Shown here: piece after piece, positions 43,119 through 51,159 of the stretch
Numbering within the stretch: the first letter of the stretch is position 1
How the letters are laid out: each line of letters starts with the position of its first letter
DNA from: Arthrobacter sp. PGP41
GTDB lineage: Bacteria; Actinomycetota; Actinomycetes; Actinomycetales; Micrococcaceae
NCBI RefSeq assembly: GCF_002953935.1
Contig: NZ_CP026514.1
Span: 124,001-188,000, forward strand
Length of the DNA stretch: 64,000 nt
Direction of reading: 5' to 3'
The notes under the pieces: model-generated
The model's input: the letters and a program-made list of their open reading frames with translations, nothing else
The model's database searches: none
Told to the model about the DNA's origin: nothing
Made by a program: the position numbers and the translations under genes

Positions 43119-44024
43119 TCATCCCTTCGTCGCCCCGCTTTCAAGTCCCTGGATCATGGCCTTGTTGAGCACCAGGAACACCAGCAGCAGCGGGGTGATG
43201 GTCACGCACACTGCGGCGAAGGTTGCCGTCCAGTCCACCTTGCCCATGGCGCCGATGTAGTTTTGCAGGCCCAGCGGAATGGTCTTCAGGTCCTCGGACA
43301 AGACGAACGTGTTGGCGAAGATGAAGTCGTTCCAGATGAAGATGCTGTTGACCAGGACCACCGTGACCACCGTGTTCAGGGACAGCGGCATGGTGATCAG
43401 CCCGAAGATCCGGTACGGGCCGGCGCCGTCCAGGGAGGCTGCCTCATACGTTTCCTTGGGGATGTACTCGTAGAACGAGCAGAAAAGGTAGATGGACATG
43501 GGCAGCGAGAAACCGGCCAGCGGAATGATCATCGACTGGTAGGTGTCCAGCAGGTTCACGGCCGAATAGTCGATGAACAGGGGGACCAGGGCGATCTGGA
43601 CCGGGACGATGATGCCGATCAGGAACAGTCCGCGGACCAGTTTGCTGAGCCGGAAACCGAGGACCTGGATGGCGTAGGCGGCCATCATGCCCAGCAGGAC
43701 AATCAGGATGTTCGCCCCCATGGTGACGATGAAGCTGTTCAGGATGTTCCGCCCCAGGTCGCCCGTTTCGAACGCCCGGGCATAGTTCTCCCAGGTCAGG
43801 GAGCCGGGCAGGGCAAAGGGATCACCGGTGGCGAAGTCCTGTTCCGTGCGGAGGCTGGTCAGGAAGAGCCACGCCAGCGGGTAGACCTGCATGATCACGA
43901 TGAGCATGACCAGCACGCGGGACAGCGTCCGGAACAGGTCGGGCCTGCGCCGGCGGCGCTTTCCGGACGGCCGGACAGGTACGACGGCGGCGGGCGGGGT
44001 GGGAGGGGCTGCCTGGGTGATCAT
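43119..44024 (-). CDS. Carbohydrate ABC permease (MalG type) of the levan-product importer
   Basis: A 301-residue CUT1 permease. The first helix is VLVMLIVIMQVYPLAWLFL, and the EAA loop is ETYEAASLDGAGPYRIFGL. The ATG at 44024 overlaps the stop of the partner permease by four bases. No ATPase gene is in the operon. It should import fructose oligomers or difructose anhydride. Confidence 0.9.
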   Translation of the reverse strand: MITQAAPPTPPAAVVPVRPSGKRRRRRPDLFRTLSRVLVMLIVIMQVYPLAWLFLTSLRTEQDFATGDPFALPGSLTWENYARAFETGDLGRNILNSFIVTMGANILIVLLGMMAAYAIQVLGFRLSKLVRGLFLIGIIVPVQIALVPLFIDYSAVNLLDTYQSMIIPLAGFSLPMSIYLFCSFYEYIPKETYEAASLDGAGPYRIFGLITMPLSLNTVVTVVLVNSIFIWNDFIFANTFVLSEDLKTIPLGLQNYIGAMGKVDWTATFAAVCVTITPLLLVFLVLNKAMIQGLESGATKG

Positions 44025-44917
44025 GAGTCTGCCTTCCGCTTCAGCAGGAACAGGATGAGGCCGACGGCCACGAGGCACTCAACCACGATGAACACGGAGA
44101 TGGTGCTGGCGTAGCCGAAGTCCGTGCTGGTGAACGCCGTCTTGTACATGTAGGTGGTGAGCAGTTCCGAGGACTGCCCCGGACCGCCGTTGGTCATCAG
44201 GTATGGGATGTCGAAGCCGCGCAGCCCGTAGGTAGTGGCCATGATGGTGGTGGTGATCCACACCGGGCGGATGTACGGGAAGCGGATCTTGGTGAACAGC
44301 GTCCACCGGGACGCGCCATCCAGGACGGCGGCCTCCTCAAGCTCCTTGGGCACTGCGAGCAGGGCGGCGTAGATGATGAGCATGTACAGCCCGGTGAAAC
44401 GCCAGCCCTCCGGTGCTGACACCGCCGCAAGGACCGTGTTGACGTCCGAGAGCCAGGGCCGTTCCAGGCTGCCAAGACCAAGCCAGTGGAACAGCTGGTT
44501 GAGCAGGCCCACGGGCTCCAGGGAGTAGATCCGCACGAAGAGGAAGGCGATGGCCACCGTGGAGATAACGGCCGGTAGCAGGTAGAGGGTTTTGACCAGC
44601 TCGCGTCCGCGGCGGAGCGACGTGAGGAGGCTGGCCACCACCAGGGCGCCGCCGAGCTGCAGTACCAGGCAGATGGCCAGGTACACAAGGGCGTTCAGGA
44701 ACGCCCGCCAAAAGATATCGTCGGCTGCGAACATCCGGACATAGTTGTCCAGCCCCACGAATTCCATGTCGCTGATGCCGTTCCAGGAGAAGAAGCTGAG
44801 GAACAGGGACTGGACGATGGGGAAGAGGACTGCTGCGCCGTAGAGGAGCAGCGGTGGAAGCAGGAAGACCAGGACCGAGGTCCGTGACCTGTTGGGCAGC
44901 ATCCTGTTGGATTGCAT
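44021..44917 (-). CDS. Sugar ABC permease (MalF type) of the levan-product importer
   Basis: A 298-residue CUT1 permease. It starts at ATG 44917, where the conserved first helix (VLVFLLPPLLLYGAAVLFP) follows at once; the open frame upstream runs through the binding-protein gene and is not coding. The EAA loop is ELEEAAVLDGASRWTLFTK. It forms the channel with the next gene. Confidence 0.9.
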   Translation of the reverse strand: MQSNRMLPNRSRTSVLVFLLPPLLLYGAAVLFPIVQSLFLSFFSWNGISDMEFVGLDNYVRMFAADDIFWRAFLNALVYLAICLVLQLGGALVVASLLTSLRRGRELVKTLYLLPAVISTVAIAFLFVRIYSLEPVGLLNQLFHWLGLGSLERPWLSDVNTVLAAVSAPEGWRFTGLYMLIIYAALLAVPKELEEAAVLDGASRWTLFTKIRFPYIRPVWITTTIMATTYGLRGFDIPYLMTNGGPGQSSELLTTYMYKTAFTSTDFGYASTISVFIVVECLVAVGLILFLLKRKADS

Positions 44918-44993
44918 GGCGGGGCCTTTCGGGGCCTTGCGGCGGGGGACCTCTGAGTTCCCCCGCCGCGTTGGTTTCGTGAGGAAGCAGTGC

Positions 44994-46325
44994 TTACTTG
45001 AAGAACTTGGGGGCGTTCTGCGCGATGGTCTTGTCCATGGTTTCGGTGAACTGCTCAGGCGTGATGTTGCCCTGCACCAGCAGGACCAGCTCCTGCTGCA
45101 GCCGGCCGTTGGTGGTCGGGTCCAGCTGCGTGTCCCACGGCATGGCCTGCTTGGAACCAAGTTCCTTGGCCTGGTCCAGTGCCTTCCGGTACAGCGGCGT
45201 GGCGTTGGCCGGGACAACGGTTTCGACGTCGGTGGTGGGGGACAGTGCGCCGGTGGCGGCATATTCGGCCGGGTACTTTTCCAGGGCGAACTTCAGGAAG
45301 TCGCTCACCAGGGGATCGTAGGTTTTGGCGTTCACCGCCATGCCGATGCCGGACGGGGACACGAATTCGTTGGCCGCCGTCACGGAGTTGGCCGTGGTGG
45401 GCAGGGTAAAGAAGTCGATGTCGTTGCGGACCGCAGGATCCAGCTTCTCCGTGGCCAGGCTGGGCAGTTCCCACGTGCCGATGTTGTACATGGCGGCCTG
45501 TCCGGAAGTGAACTGGTTTTGCGCGTCGGAGTAGCCCTGGGCGGAGAAGCCGTCCTGGAAGCACTTGGCCTTGCCCAGTTCCGCCATCCAGTTCACAGTC
45601 TTCTGGCCGGCGGGATCGCTGAACTTCGCCTCGCCCTTCTTCAGCTTCTGGACGAAGTCCGGGCCGGCTTCCCGGAAGGGCTGGTAGGCGACGTAGCGTT
45701 CCAGCGGCCACTGGTCCTGGCCGTCGATGGCGATGGGGGTGATGCCGGCGCTGCGCAGGGCAGTGCACATGGCCGGGATGTCGTCGAGCGAGGTGGGTAC
45801 TGCGACGTCGGCCTTCTGCAGCAGTGCCTTGTTGTACCAGATGAATTCCAGCTCGAACTGGAACGGGATCATGTACAGGGAGCCGTCGTCGAAGCGCTGG
45901 TAGTCCAGCGCGCCCGGACGGTAGTCGTCGTAGACGTTGAGCGACTTCAGCAGCTTTTCGGCGTCCACCATCTTGCCCTGCTTGGCCAACTCCTGGGCGA
46001 AGGGTGTGGCGTCGGTGTCGAACAGTTCGGGCAGCTTGTTGGCTGCCGCCAGGGTCTCGAGTTTCTGGATGTAGGAGGGACGGTCCGGGGTGGTGATCAG
46101 GTTGAGCTCAAAGCCCGGGTGGTCCTTGGCGTAGTCGTCGGCCAGCTTTTTCATGATGTTGATGACCGCGCCGTCGGCGGGCCGGGAGAGCAGCCACGAG
46201 ATCTCGCGCGGCTTGACCTCACCGGTGGGGCTGACGTTGGACGGATCGGTGGAGCTTGCGCCGCCACAGGCGGTCAGCGCCAGGGCGGTAACGGCTGCGG
46301 CGGCAGCGCGGAACAGGTTCTTCAT
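44994..46325 (-). CDS. Extracellular sugar-binding lipoprotein of the levan-product importer
   Basis: A 443-residue family 1 solute-binding protein. A Sec lipoprotein signal (MKNLFRAAAAAVTALALTAC) puts the lipidated cysteine at 20. The mature part shows ISWLLSRPADGAVINIMKKL and TWELPSLATEKL, typical of CUT1 oligosaccharide binders. A GGGAG ribosome-binding site precedes the ATG at 46325. The 5' leader contains a 10-base poly-C run on the coding strand. Confidence 0.9.
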   Translation of the reverse strand: MKNLFRAAAAAVTALALTACGGASSTDPSNVSPTGEVKPREISWLLSRPADGAVINIMKKLADDYAKDHPGFELNLITTPDRPSYIQKLETLAAANKLPELFDTDATPFAQELAKQGKMVDAEKLLKSLNVYDDYRPGALDYQRFDDGSLYMIPFQFELEFIWYNKALLQKADVAVPTSLDDIPAMCTALRSAGITPIAIDGQDQWPLERYVAYQPFREAGPDFVQKLKKGEAKFSDPAGQKTVNWMAELGKAKCFQDGFSAQGYSDAQNQFTSGQAAMYNIGTWELPSLATEKLDPAVRNDIDFFTLPTTANSVTAANEFVSPSGIGMAVNAKTYDPLVSDFLKFALEKYPAEYAATGALSPTTDVETVVPANATPLYRKALDQAKELGSKQAMPWDTQLDPTTNGRLQQELVLLVQGNITPEQFTETMDKTIAQNAPKFFK

Positions 46326-46365
46326 TGGTCAATCTCCCTTGATTGGAACGGAGGATGGGGGTTGC

Positions 46366-46375
46366 GGGGGGGGGG
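46366..46375. repeat. Homopolymer tract of ten G
   Basis: Ten consecutive G (ten C on the coding strand) lie between the GH32 stop at 46379 and the binding-protein start, about 41 bases upstream of that ATG. Its length could vary by slippage or be an assembly uncertainty. Confidence 0.85.
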
Positions 46376-46378
46376 TAT

Positions 46379-47815
46379 TCAGTTGTCGGTGCGCTTGCGT
46401 ACTTCGAAATCTGTGACGGTGACGGATCCTTCGCCGGCGAACACGCCGATCCCGCCCGCGGGGAGGTCGTAGATCCGGGCGCTGAGGGCCACCTGGCGGT
46501 CCACGACGGCGACGCACAGGTCGCCGTCGACCACCACTTCCAGCGTGTGGCTGCCGGGCGGGAGGTGGCAGGGGCGTTCCAGTTCGATGGCGTAGGGAAC
46601 GTCGCCGGAAACATGCCACTGCGCCTCGCCGGTGACGGTCCGGGGCCACCGGTCGAACACCAGGCGTCCACGCTTCGGTTCGAGGCGGAGGACGTAGGAG
46701 TGGTCGCCGTCCGGGCTGGAGCGCAGCAGGATCCCGCATTCCGTGGTGCCCGGCTGGATGTCCAGCACCGCCTTGGCATAGAACTGCGTGGGCAGATCGT
46801 TTGCTGCCACGGCGGCGCTGTAGGAGTCCGGCACGTCCAGGCTGATGGGCAGCAGGCTCGCCAGCTCGAGCGGGACCCCGTCCCAAAAGCTGTCCACAAG
46901 CTCGTCCACGAGGCCGAACGCCAGGGTCCCGTCGGGGTTCTGCCGTGCCTCCAGGACGGACATGGTGCCCGCCCACTGCCAGGCGCCGTCGTCGCAATTG
47001 CCTTCCTTGCTGGCAATCCAGCCGAAGAAGAACCGACGGCCGTCCCGCTCCGCCGTCTTGGACGCGTAGAACGCACGCCCGTCGATGCTGTCCAGGCAAG
47101 GAACTGTCCACGGCCCCGTGGGGCTCTTGGCCATCCGGTACCGGGTGGTGAACGTTTCGGAAAACTCGGAGTAGACCATGTACCACCAGCCGCCCCATTC
47201 GAACACGTCAGGGCATTCATGCGTGATGTACCTGCGGGGATCCCAGAAGGGGTCCGTGTGCTCCCACGTCATCAGGTCTGCGGAGACGCACTGGGCGATG
47301 ACCCCCCGGCGGCGTTCGGGGCCGTCGGAGTGCCGGGCCGCCAGGAGCATCCGCCACAGGCCGGCCGCCTCGTCACGGAAGACGAAGGGGTCCCGCCAGT
47401 CCGCGGACTCAAAACCGTCCGGCGCACCGAACGTAAGCTCCGGGTGCTTGACCCACGTGTTCATGCCGTCCGTGCTGGTGGCGTGCATGACCAGCTGCAG
47501 GGGCAGGCCGTCTTTTCCGAGGTTGCCCGGGTTCTGTCCCGTGTAGAACAGGTGGTGGACGCCTGAGTCGTCAGCAATGACGCTGCCTGTGTAGCAGTTG
47601 AAGTCAAGGTCGTCTGTGGTCCCGTGGGGGAGGGCCACCCCGTGGTCCTGGAACTGGGTGAGGTCCTTGGTGGTTACCAGGTTCCAGGCCGTTCCGGGCT
47701 TCGGGTCGGCGCGGACCTCGGAGAGGTAGAAGAGCCAGAACTCCCCGTCCTTCTGGAAAGGGATAAGGTCTCCAACCCAGGCATCGGCGGGCTGGAAGAA
47801 GACTGGGTAGCTCAT
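46379..47815 (-). CDS. Cytoplasmic glycoside hydrolase family 32 enzyme
   Basis: A 478-residue five-bladed propeller plus C-terminal beta-sandwich enzyme acting on fructosyl linkages. WRDPFVF (RDP at 141-143) gives the transition-state Asp, and HECPDVF (Glu 200) the acid/base. The nucleophile motif, usually WMNDPNG, is replaced by PADAWVGDLIPF, with Asp 16 the likely nucleophile. There is no signal peptide, so it acts inside the cell on imported sugar. It is the first gene of the importer operon; hydrolysis of difructose anhydride IV or short levan oligomers is inferred from the neighbouring levan fructotransferase. Confidence 0.87.
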   Translation of the reverse strand: MSYPVFFQPADAWVGDLIPFQKDGEFWLFYLSEVRADPKPGTAWNLVTTKDLTQFQDHGVALPHGTTDDLDFNCYTGSVIADDSGVHHLFYTGQNPGNLGKDGLPLQLVMHATSTDGMNTWVKHPELTFGAPDGFESADWRDPFVFRDEAAGLWRMLLAARHSDGPERRRGVIAQCVSADLMTWEHTDPFWDPRRYITHECPDVFEWGGWWYMVYSEFSETFTTRYRMAKSPTGPWTVPCLDSIDGRAFYASKTAERDGRRFFFGWIASKEGNCDDGAWQWAGTMSVLEARQNPDGTLAFGLVDELVDSFWDGVPLELASLLPISLDVPDSYSAAVAANDLPTQFYAKAVLDIQPGTTECGILLRSSPDGDHSYVLRLEPKRGRLVFDRWPRTVTGEAQWHVSGDVPYAIELERPCHLPPGSHTLEVVVDGDLCVAVVDRQVALSARIYDLPAGGIGVFAGEGSVTVTDFEVRKRTDN

Positions 47816-47833
47816 CGGCGTTGATGTCCATTC

Positions 47834-47851
47834 TGCTAAAGCGTTTGATCA
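47834..47851. promoter_or_regulatory. LacI operator 1 (importer operon, start site)
   Basis: TGCTAAAGCGTTTGATCA, a near-palindrome shared with three more sites in this gap, overlaps the predicted leftward transcription start near 47849 and lies 19 bases before the GH32 ATG. Confidence 0.75.
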
Positions 47852-47855
47852 CATG

Positions 47856-47884
47856 AAGCTAGCGTGGTTTTAATTAGCGATCAA
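47856..47884 (-). promoter_or_regulatory. Predicted promoter of the GH32-importer operon
   Basis: On the minus strand, TTGATC (47879-47884), a 17-base spacer and TAGCTT (47856-47861) form a promoter. Its -35 box is inside operator 2 and its start site inside operator 1. Confidence 0.6.
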
Positions 47885-47895
47885 GCGTTTTAGCA
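47878..47895. promoter_or_regulatory. LacI operator 2 (importer operon, -35)
   Basis: CGATCAAGCGTTTTAGCA on the plus strand is the inverted counterpart of operator 1 (minus-strand TGCTAAAACGCTTGATCG). Its centre lies 44 bases from the centre of operator 1, and it covers the leftward -35 box. Confidence 0.75.
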
Positions 47896-47944
47896 AAAAT
47901 AATCCCGGCACTCTTTCCCGGCCCGTTTATGACGGCAGCAATTT

Positions 47945-47962
47945 TGCTGAAACGCTTGACCG
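47945..47962. promoter_or_regulatory. LacI operator 3 (levan fructotransferase, -35)
   Basis: TGCTGAAACGCTTGACCG matches the operator consensus TGCTRAARCGYTTGAYCR and covers the TTGACC -35 box of the rightward promoter. Confidence 0.75.
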
Positions 47963-47985
47963 CACCGTTTGCCGTTGGGTATCTT
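47956..47985 (+). promoter_or_regulatory. Predicted promoter of the levan fructotransferase gene
   Basis: TTGACC (47956-47961), an 18-base spacer and TATCTT (47980-47985) predict transcription starting near 47992. The region mirrors the leftward promoter in layout. Confidence 0.6.
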
Positions 47986-47989
47986 CTTC

Positions 47990-48007
47990 TGCTAAAGCGC
48001 TTAAGCA
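47990..48007. promoter_or_regulatory. LacI operator 4 (levan fructotransferase, start site)
   Basis: TGCTAAAGCGCTTAAGCA is near-palindromic and overlaps the predicted start of the rightward transcript. Its centre is 45 bases from that of operator 3. Confidence 0.75.
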
Positions 48008-48092
48008 ACCGGTGATCCGATCAGCGAACCACCGAAGGTTCCATCACTCCGAGCGCCCGGCGGAGCAGCCGCCCCCTGAGAGGAAGTCAACG

Positions 48093-49649
48093 ATGACATC
48101 TGCCTTATCCCGACGACATGTCCTGCAGGGCACCGGAGCAGGAGCACTCGCCCTGCTTATGGGCGGCACTATCCCTGCCGCTCCGGCCTGGGCCAAGCGC
48201 TCACTGCGGGCGGCCTATCACATGACACCGCCCTCCGGTTGGCTGTGCGATCCGCAGCGCCCGGTGTTCCTGGGCGGTAAGTACCACCTCTACTACCTGC
48301 ACTCCACGCAGAACAACGGCCAAGGCTGCTGGGATCACGCAACCACAATCGACGGGGTGGCCTTTAGCCATCACGGCGACGCGCTGCCGCTGCAGCCGGA
48401 CTTCCCCGTGTGGTCCGGATCGGCAGTGGTGGACACCGCCAACACGGCGGGCTTCGGCGCGGGGTCCATCGTAGTCCTTGCCACCCAGCCCACCGGCGGC
48501 ATCCGCAAGTACCAGGAGCAGTACCTCTACTGGTCGACCGACGGCGGCTACACGTTCACTGCGCTGCCGGACCCGGTCATCGTGAACACGGACGGAAGGG
48601 CGGCCACCACGCAGGCGGAAATCGACAATGCCGAATGGTTCCGGGACCCGAAGATCCACTGGGATGCGGTGCGCAACGAGTGGGTGTGCGTGATCGGGCG
48701 CGCGCGGTACGCAGCGTTCTACACTTCCCCGAACCTGCGTAACTGGCAGCTGAAGCGCAACTTCGACTTCCCCAATCCCGCGCTGGGCGGCATAGAGTGT
48801 CCTGACCTCTTCGAGATGACAGCCGACGATGGCACCCGCCACTGGGTGCTGGGCGCCAGTATGGATGCCTACAGTGTCGGGCTGCCCATGACCTACGCCT
48901 ACTGGACCGGAACCTGGGATGGGGAGCAGTTCCTCGCCGACGACGTCAGCAATCCCCAATGGCTGGACTGGGGCTGGGACTGGTACGGCGCGGTGACCTG
49001 GCCGGCTGCAGAGGCGCCGGCAACCCGGCGGTACGCCATCGGCTGGATGAACAACTGGAAGTACGCCGCCCGCGACGTTCCCACGGATGCGTCCGACGGG
49101 TACAACGGGCAGAACTCGATCGTCCGCGAACTGCGCCTCGAACGCCAAGGCGGCGGCTGGTACAGCCTGCTCAGCAGCCCGGTCGGGGCGCTCGCGAATT
49201 ACGCCGGCTCCACCACCACATTCCCGGACCGCACGGTCAACGGCAGCACCGTAATGCCTTGGTGCGGCCGCGCCTACGAGCTGGAACTCGATATTTCCTG
49301 GGAGGCAGCCACGAACGTGGGGATCTCCGTGGGCCGCTCCGCTGACGGCGCCCGCCATACAAACATCGGAAAGTACGGCAACGAGCTCTATGTGGACCGC
49401 GGGCCGTCGGACCTGGGCGGCTTCTCGCTGGTGCCGTACACTCGTGCGGCAGCGCCCATCGACGCTGCCGCGCGGTCAGTGCACCTGCGCATCTTCGTGG
49501 ACACCCAGAGCGTTGAGGTGTTCGTCAACGCCGGTCACACCGTGATCTCCCAGCAGGTGCACTTTGCGGAGGGAGATAACGGGATCTCCTTCTACACGGA
49601 CGGCGGCCCGGCCACCTTCTCAGGCATCACCATCCGGTCCTTCCAGTAG
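48093..49649 (+). CDS. lftA: Levan fructotransferase (difructose anhydride IV-forming), GH32
   Basis: A 518-residue secreted enzyme that converts levan into di-fructose anhydride IV by intramolecular fructosyl transfer. A Tat signal (SRRHVLQGTGAGALALLMGG, with cleavage after APAWA near residue 34) leads to the propeller. The GH32 triad is Asp 53 (WLCDPQRP), Asp 185 (WFRDPKIHW) and Glu 235 (GGIECPDLF). The whole sequence follows the Arthrobacter levan fructotransferase closely, as far as I remember it, including FPVWSGSAVVDTANTAGFG. I chose the ATG at 48093 behind GAGAGGAAG. It is divergent from the importer operon. Confidence 0.92.
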   Translation: MTSALSRRHVLQGTGAGALALLMGGTIPAAPAWAKRSLRAAYHMTPPSGWLCDPQRPVFLGGKYHLYYLHSTQNNGQGCWDHATTIDGVAFSHHGDALPLQPDFPVWSGSAVVDTANTAGFGAGSIVVLATQPTGGIRKYQEQYLYWSTDGGYTFTALPDPVIVNTDGRAATTQAEIDNAEWFRDPKIHWDAVRNEWVCVIGRARYAAFYTSPNLRNWQLKRNFDFPNPALGGIECPDLFEMTADDGTRHWVLGASMDAYSVGLPMTYAYWTGTWDGEQFLADDVSNPQWLDWGWDWYGAVTWPAAEAPATRRYAIGWMNNWKYAARDVPTDASDGYNGQNSIVRELRLERQGGGWYSLLSSPVGALANYAGSTTTFPDRTVNGSTVMPWCGRAYELELDISWEAATNVGISVGRSADGARHTNIGKYGNELYVDRGPSDLGGFSLVPYTRAAAPIDAAARSVHLRIFVDTQSVEVFVNAGHTVISQQVHFAEGDNGISFYTDGGPATFSGITIRSFQ

Positions 49650-49663
49650 CCGGCCACGCGAAG

Positions 49664-49695
49664 CGGCGGCCCCCACGCGTCAGTGGGGGCCGCCG
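49664..49695. terminator. Hairpin terminator after lftA
   Basis: A 13-bp GC-rich stem (49664-49676 with 49683-49695) with a 6-base loop lies between the convergent lftA and hexulose-phosphate synthase genes, without a T run. Confidence 0.75.
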
Positions 49696-49741
49696 TCGTG
49701 AGTGCGGCCGGCTCACCCGCCGGCCGCAGCTGGCGGAGCTG

Positions 49742-50365
49742 CTAGATGATCGCGGCCCGCAGTTCCTTGGCAGCGACGGCGGGATCGTCGGCGCCGTAGA
49801 TGGAGCCGCCGACGACGGCCACGTCGGCGCCTGCGCGCTGTACGGCTTCGATGGTGGACAGGTTCACGCCGCCGGCGACGGAGAACGGCACGCGGGCCTC
49901 TTCGCCGGCGTTCAGCAGCACGTCCAGGTTGTAGCCGGGCTTGGCCTGCTCATCCAGGCCGGCATGGAACTCGATGAACTTTGCCCCCAGGGCACGGGCT
50001 TCCCGGGCGCGGGCCACCTTGTCCGCAACGCCGATCAGGTCCACCACGATGCCCTTGTTGTGGGCCTTGGCAGCCTTGACGGCCCCGGCGATGGTGGAAT
50101 CGTCGGCGCTGCCCAGGACGGACACCAGGTCTGCGCCCGCGTTGAAGGCGATTTCGGCTTCGAGTTCGCCGGCATCCATCGTCTTCATGTCCGCGAACAC
50201 GATCTTGTCCGGGTGGGCGGTCTTGACGGCCGTGACGGCGGACAGCCCGGCGTTCTTCACCAGCGGCGTGCCCAGTTCGATGATGTCCACGTACTCGGCG
50301 ACTTTGCCGGCCAGGTCCAGTGCGGCTTCGACGGTAAGGACATCCATGGCTACTTGCAGTTTCAT
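49742..50365 (-). CDS. hxlA: 3-hexulose-6-phosphate synthase
   Basis: A 207-residue TIM-barrel enzyme of the OMP decarboxylase superfamily that condenses formaldehyde with ribulose-5-phosphate. Key parts are MKLQVAMDVL, DIIELGTPLVKNAG, the FADMKTMDAG segment (DxKxxD metal and catalytic motif), EFHAGLDEQ and the phosphate loop VAGGVN. With the isomerase gene that precedes it in the operon it forms the ribulose monophosphate route for formaldehyde assimilation or detoxification. Confidence 0.93.
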   Translation of the reverse strand: MKLQVAMDVLTVEAALDLAGKVAEYVDIIELGTPLVKNAGLSAVTAVKTAHPDKIVFADMKTMDAGELEAEIAFNAGADLVSVLGSADDSTIAGAVKAAKAHNKGIVVDLIGVADKVARAREARALGAKFIEFHAGLDEQAKPGYNLDVLLNAGEEARVPFSVAGGVNLSTIEAVQRAGADVAVVGGSIYGADDPAVAAKELRAAII

Positions 50366-50411
50366 GTTCTATCTCTTTCGGTGGGAATCGGATTTGTTGG
50401 GGGACGCGGGC

Positions 50412-51029
50412 TTACTCGAGGTTCGCGTGGCGCTGCCAGAGGTCCTCCGGGGCGGCGGCGTCCTCGTCCCACAGGCTTTGGAACACCGCCTCGGTGGTGG
50501 CAAAAAGCACCTGCTCGAAGAGGCTCCCGGAGTACTGCCGGGTCACCGCCGAGCCGTGGTCCGTCTTCTGTGCAGCCGGGATGAGGACGACTGCGGCGGC
50601 AGCGGCCGCGAGCGGGGAACCAGTGCTGGTGGTGTAAGCGGCCACGCGGGCGCCTTGGGCGACGGCGGTTTCCGCCGCTGTCACCACGCCGGCGGTGGTG
50701 CCGGAGCCTGAAGCTGCGAGCAGCAGGTCCCCGGCGCGAATGGCCGGTGCCGTGGTTTCGCCCACCACATGCACCGTCAGGCCGAGGTGCATCAGCCGCA
50801 TCGCCGCCATTTTCAGGACCAGGCCGCTGCGTCCGGCGCCGGTGACGAAGATCCTGCCGGCCAGCCGAAGCTCGGTCACCAGGGCTGCGATCTCTGCGGC
50901 GTCCACGTGCTGGAAGACGCTGCTGACCTCGTCCAGGACCAGGGCCCGGTTGTGGTCAAAGGCCCGGGCTGTGCCGGTCAGGGCTGGACCAGCCAGGGCT
51001 GCAGGGCCTGCTGGTGCGGTGGTGCTCAT
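50412..51029 (-). CDS. hxlB: 6-phospho-3-hexuloisomerase
   Basis: A 205-residue SIS-domain isomerase that turns hexulose-6-phosphate into fructose-6-phosphate. SIS motifs are FVTGAGRSGLVLKMAAMRL, GDLLLAASGSGTT and VAAYTTSTGSPLA. I chose the ATG at 51029 with GGAGG upstream. A low-complexity N-terminus rich in Ala, Gly and Pro precedes the domain. It is co-transcribed with hxlA and divergent from the LuxR-type regulator. Confidence 0.92.
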   Translation of the reverse strand: MSTTAPAGPAALAGPALTGTARAFDHNRALVLDEVSSVFQHVDAAEIAALVTELRLAGRIFVTGAGRSGLVLKMAAMRLMHLGLTVHVVGETTAPAIRAGDLLLAASGSGTTAGVVTAAETAVAQGARVAAYTTSTGSPLAAAAAAVVLIPAAQKTDHGSAVTRQYSGSLFEQVLFATTEAVFQSLWDEDAAAPEDLWQRHANLE

Positions 51030-51147
51030 GCTCGTACCTCCTTGGACGTTGTGACCCTTCAATGCTCGCCCGTCCGTTGGGTGGGCCCAACGCCATGAAT
51101 GGGCGGTCGTGGCTACCCAAAGAGGTAGGTCTCCTGCGTCCGGCCAG

Positions 51148-51153
51148 TACACT
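51148..51153 (+). promoter_or_regulatory. -10 box of the LuxR-type regulator gene
   Basis: TACACT lies six bases upstream of the GTG at 51160, so the transcript probably starts at the initiation codon (leaderless). No convincing Shine-Dalgarno is present. Confidence 0.45.
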
Positions 51154-51159
51154 GGGCAG

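Noticed and set aside
49250..49649. C-terminal carbohydrate-binding module in levan fructotransferase
   Set aside because: The segment corresponds to the normal GH32 beta-sandwich domain and needs no separate module.
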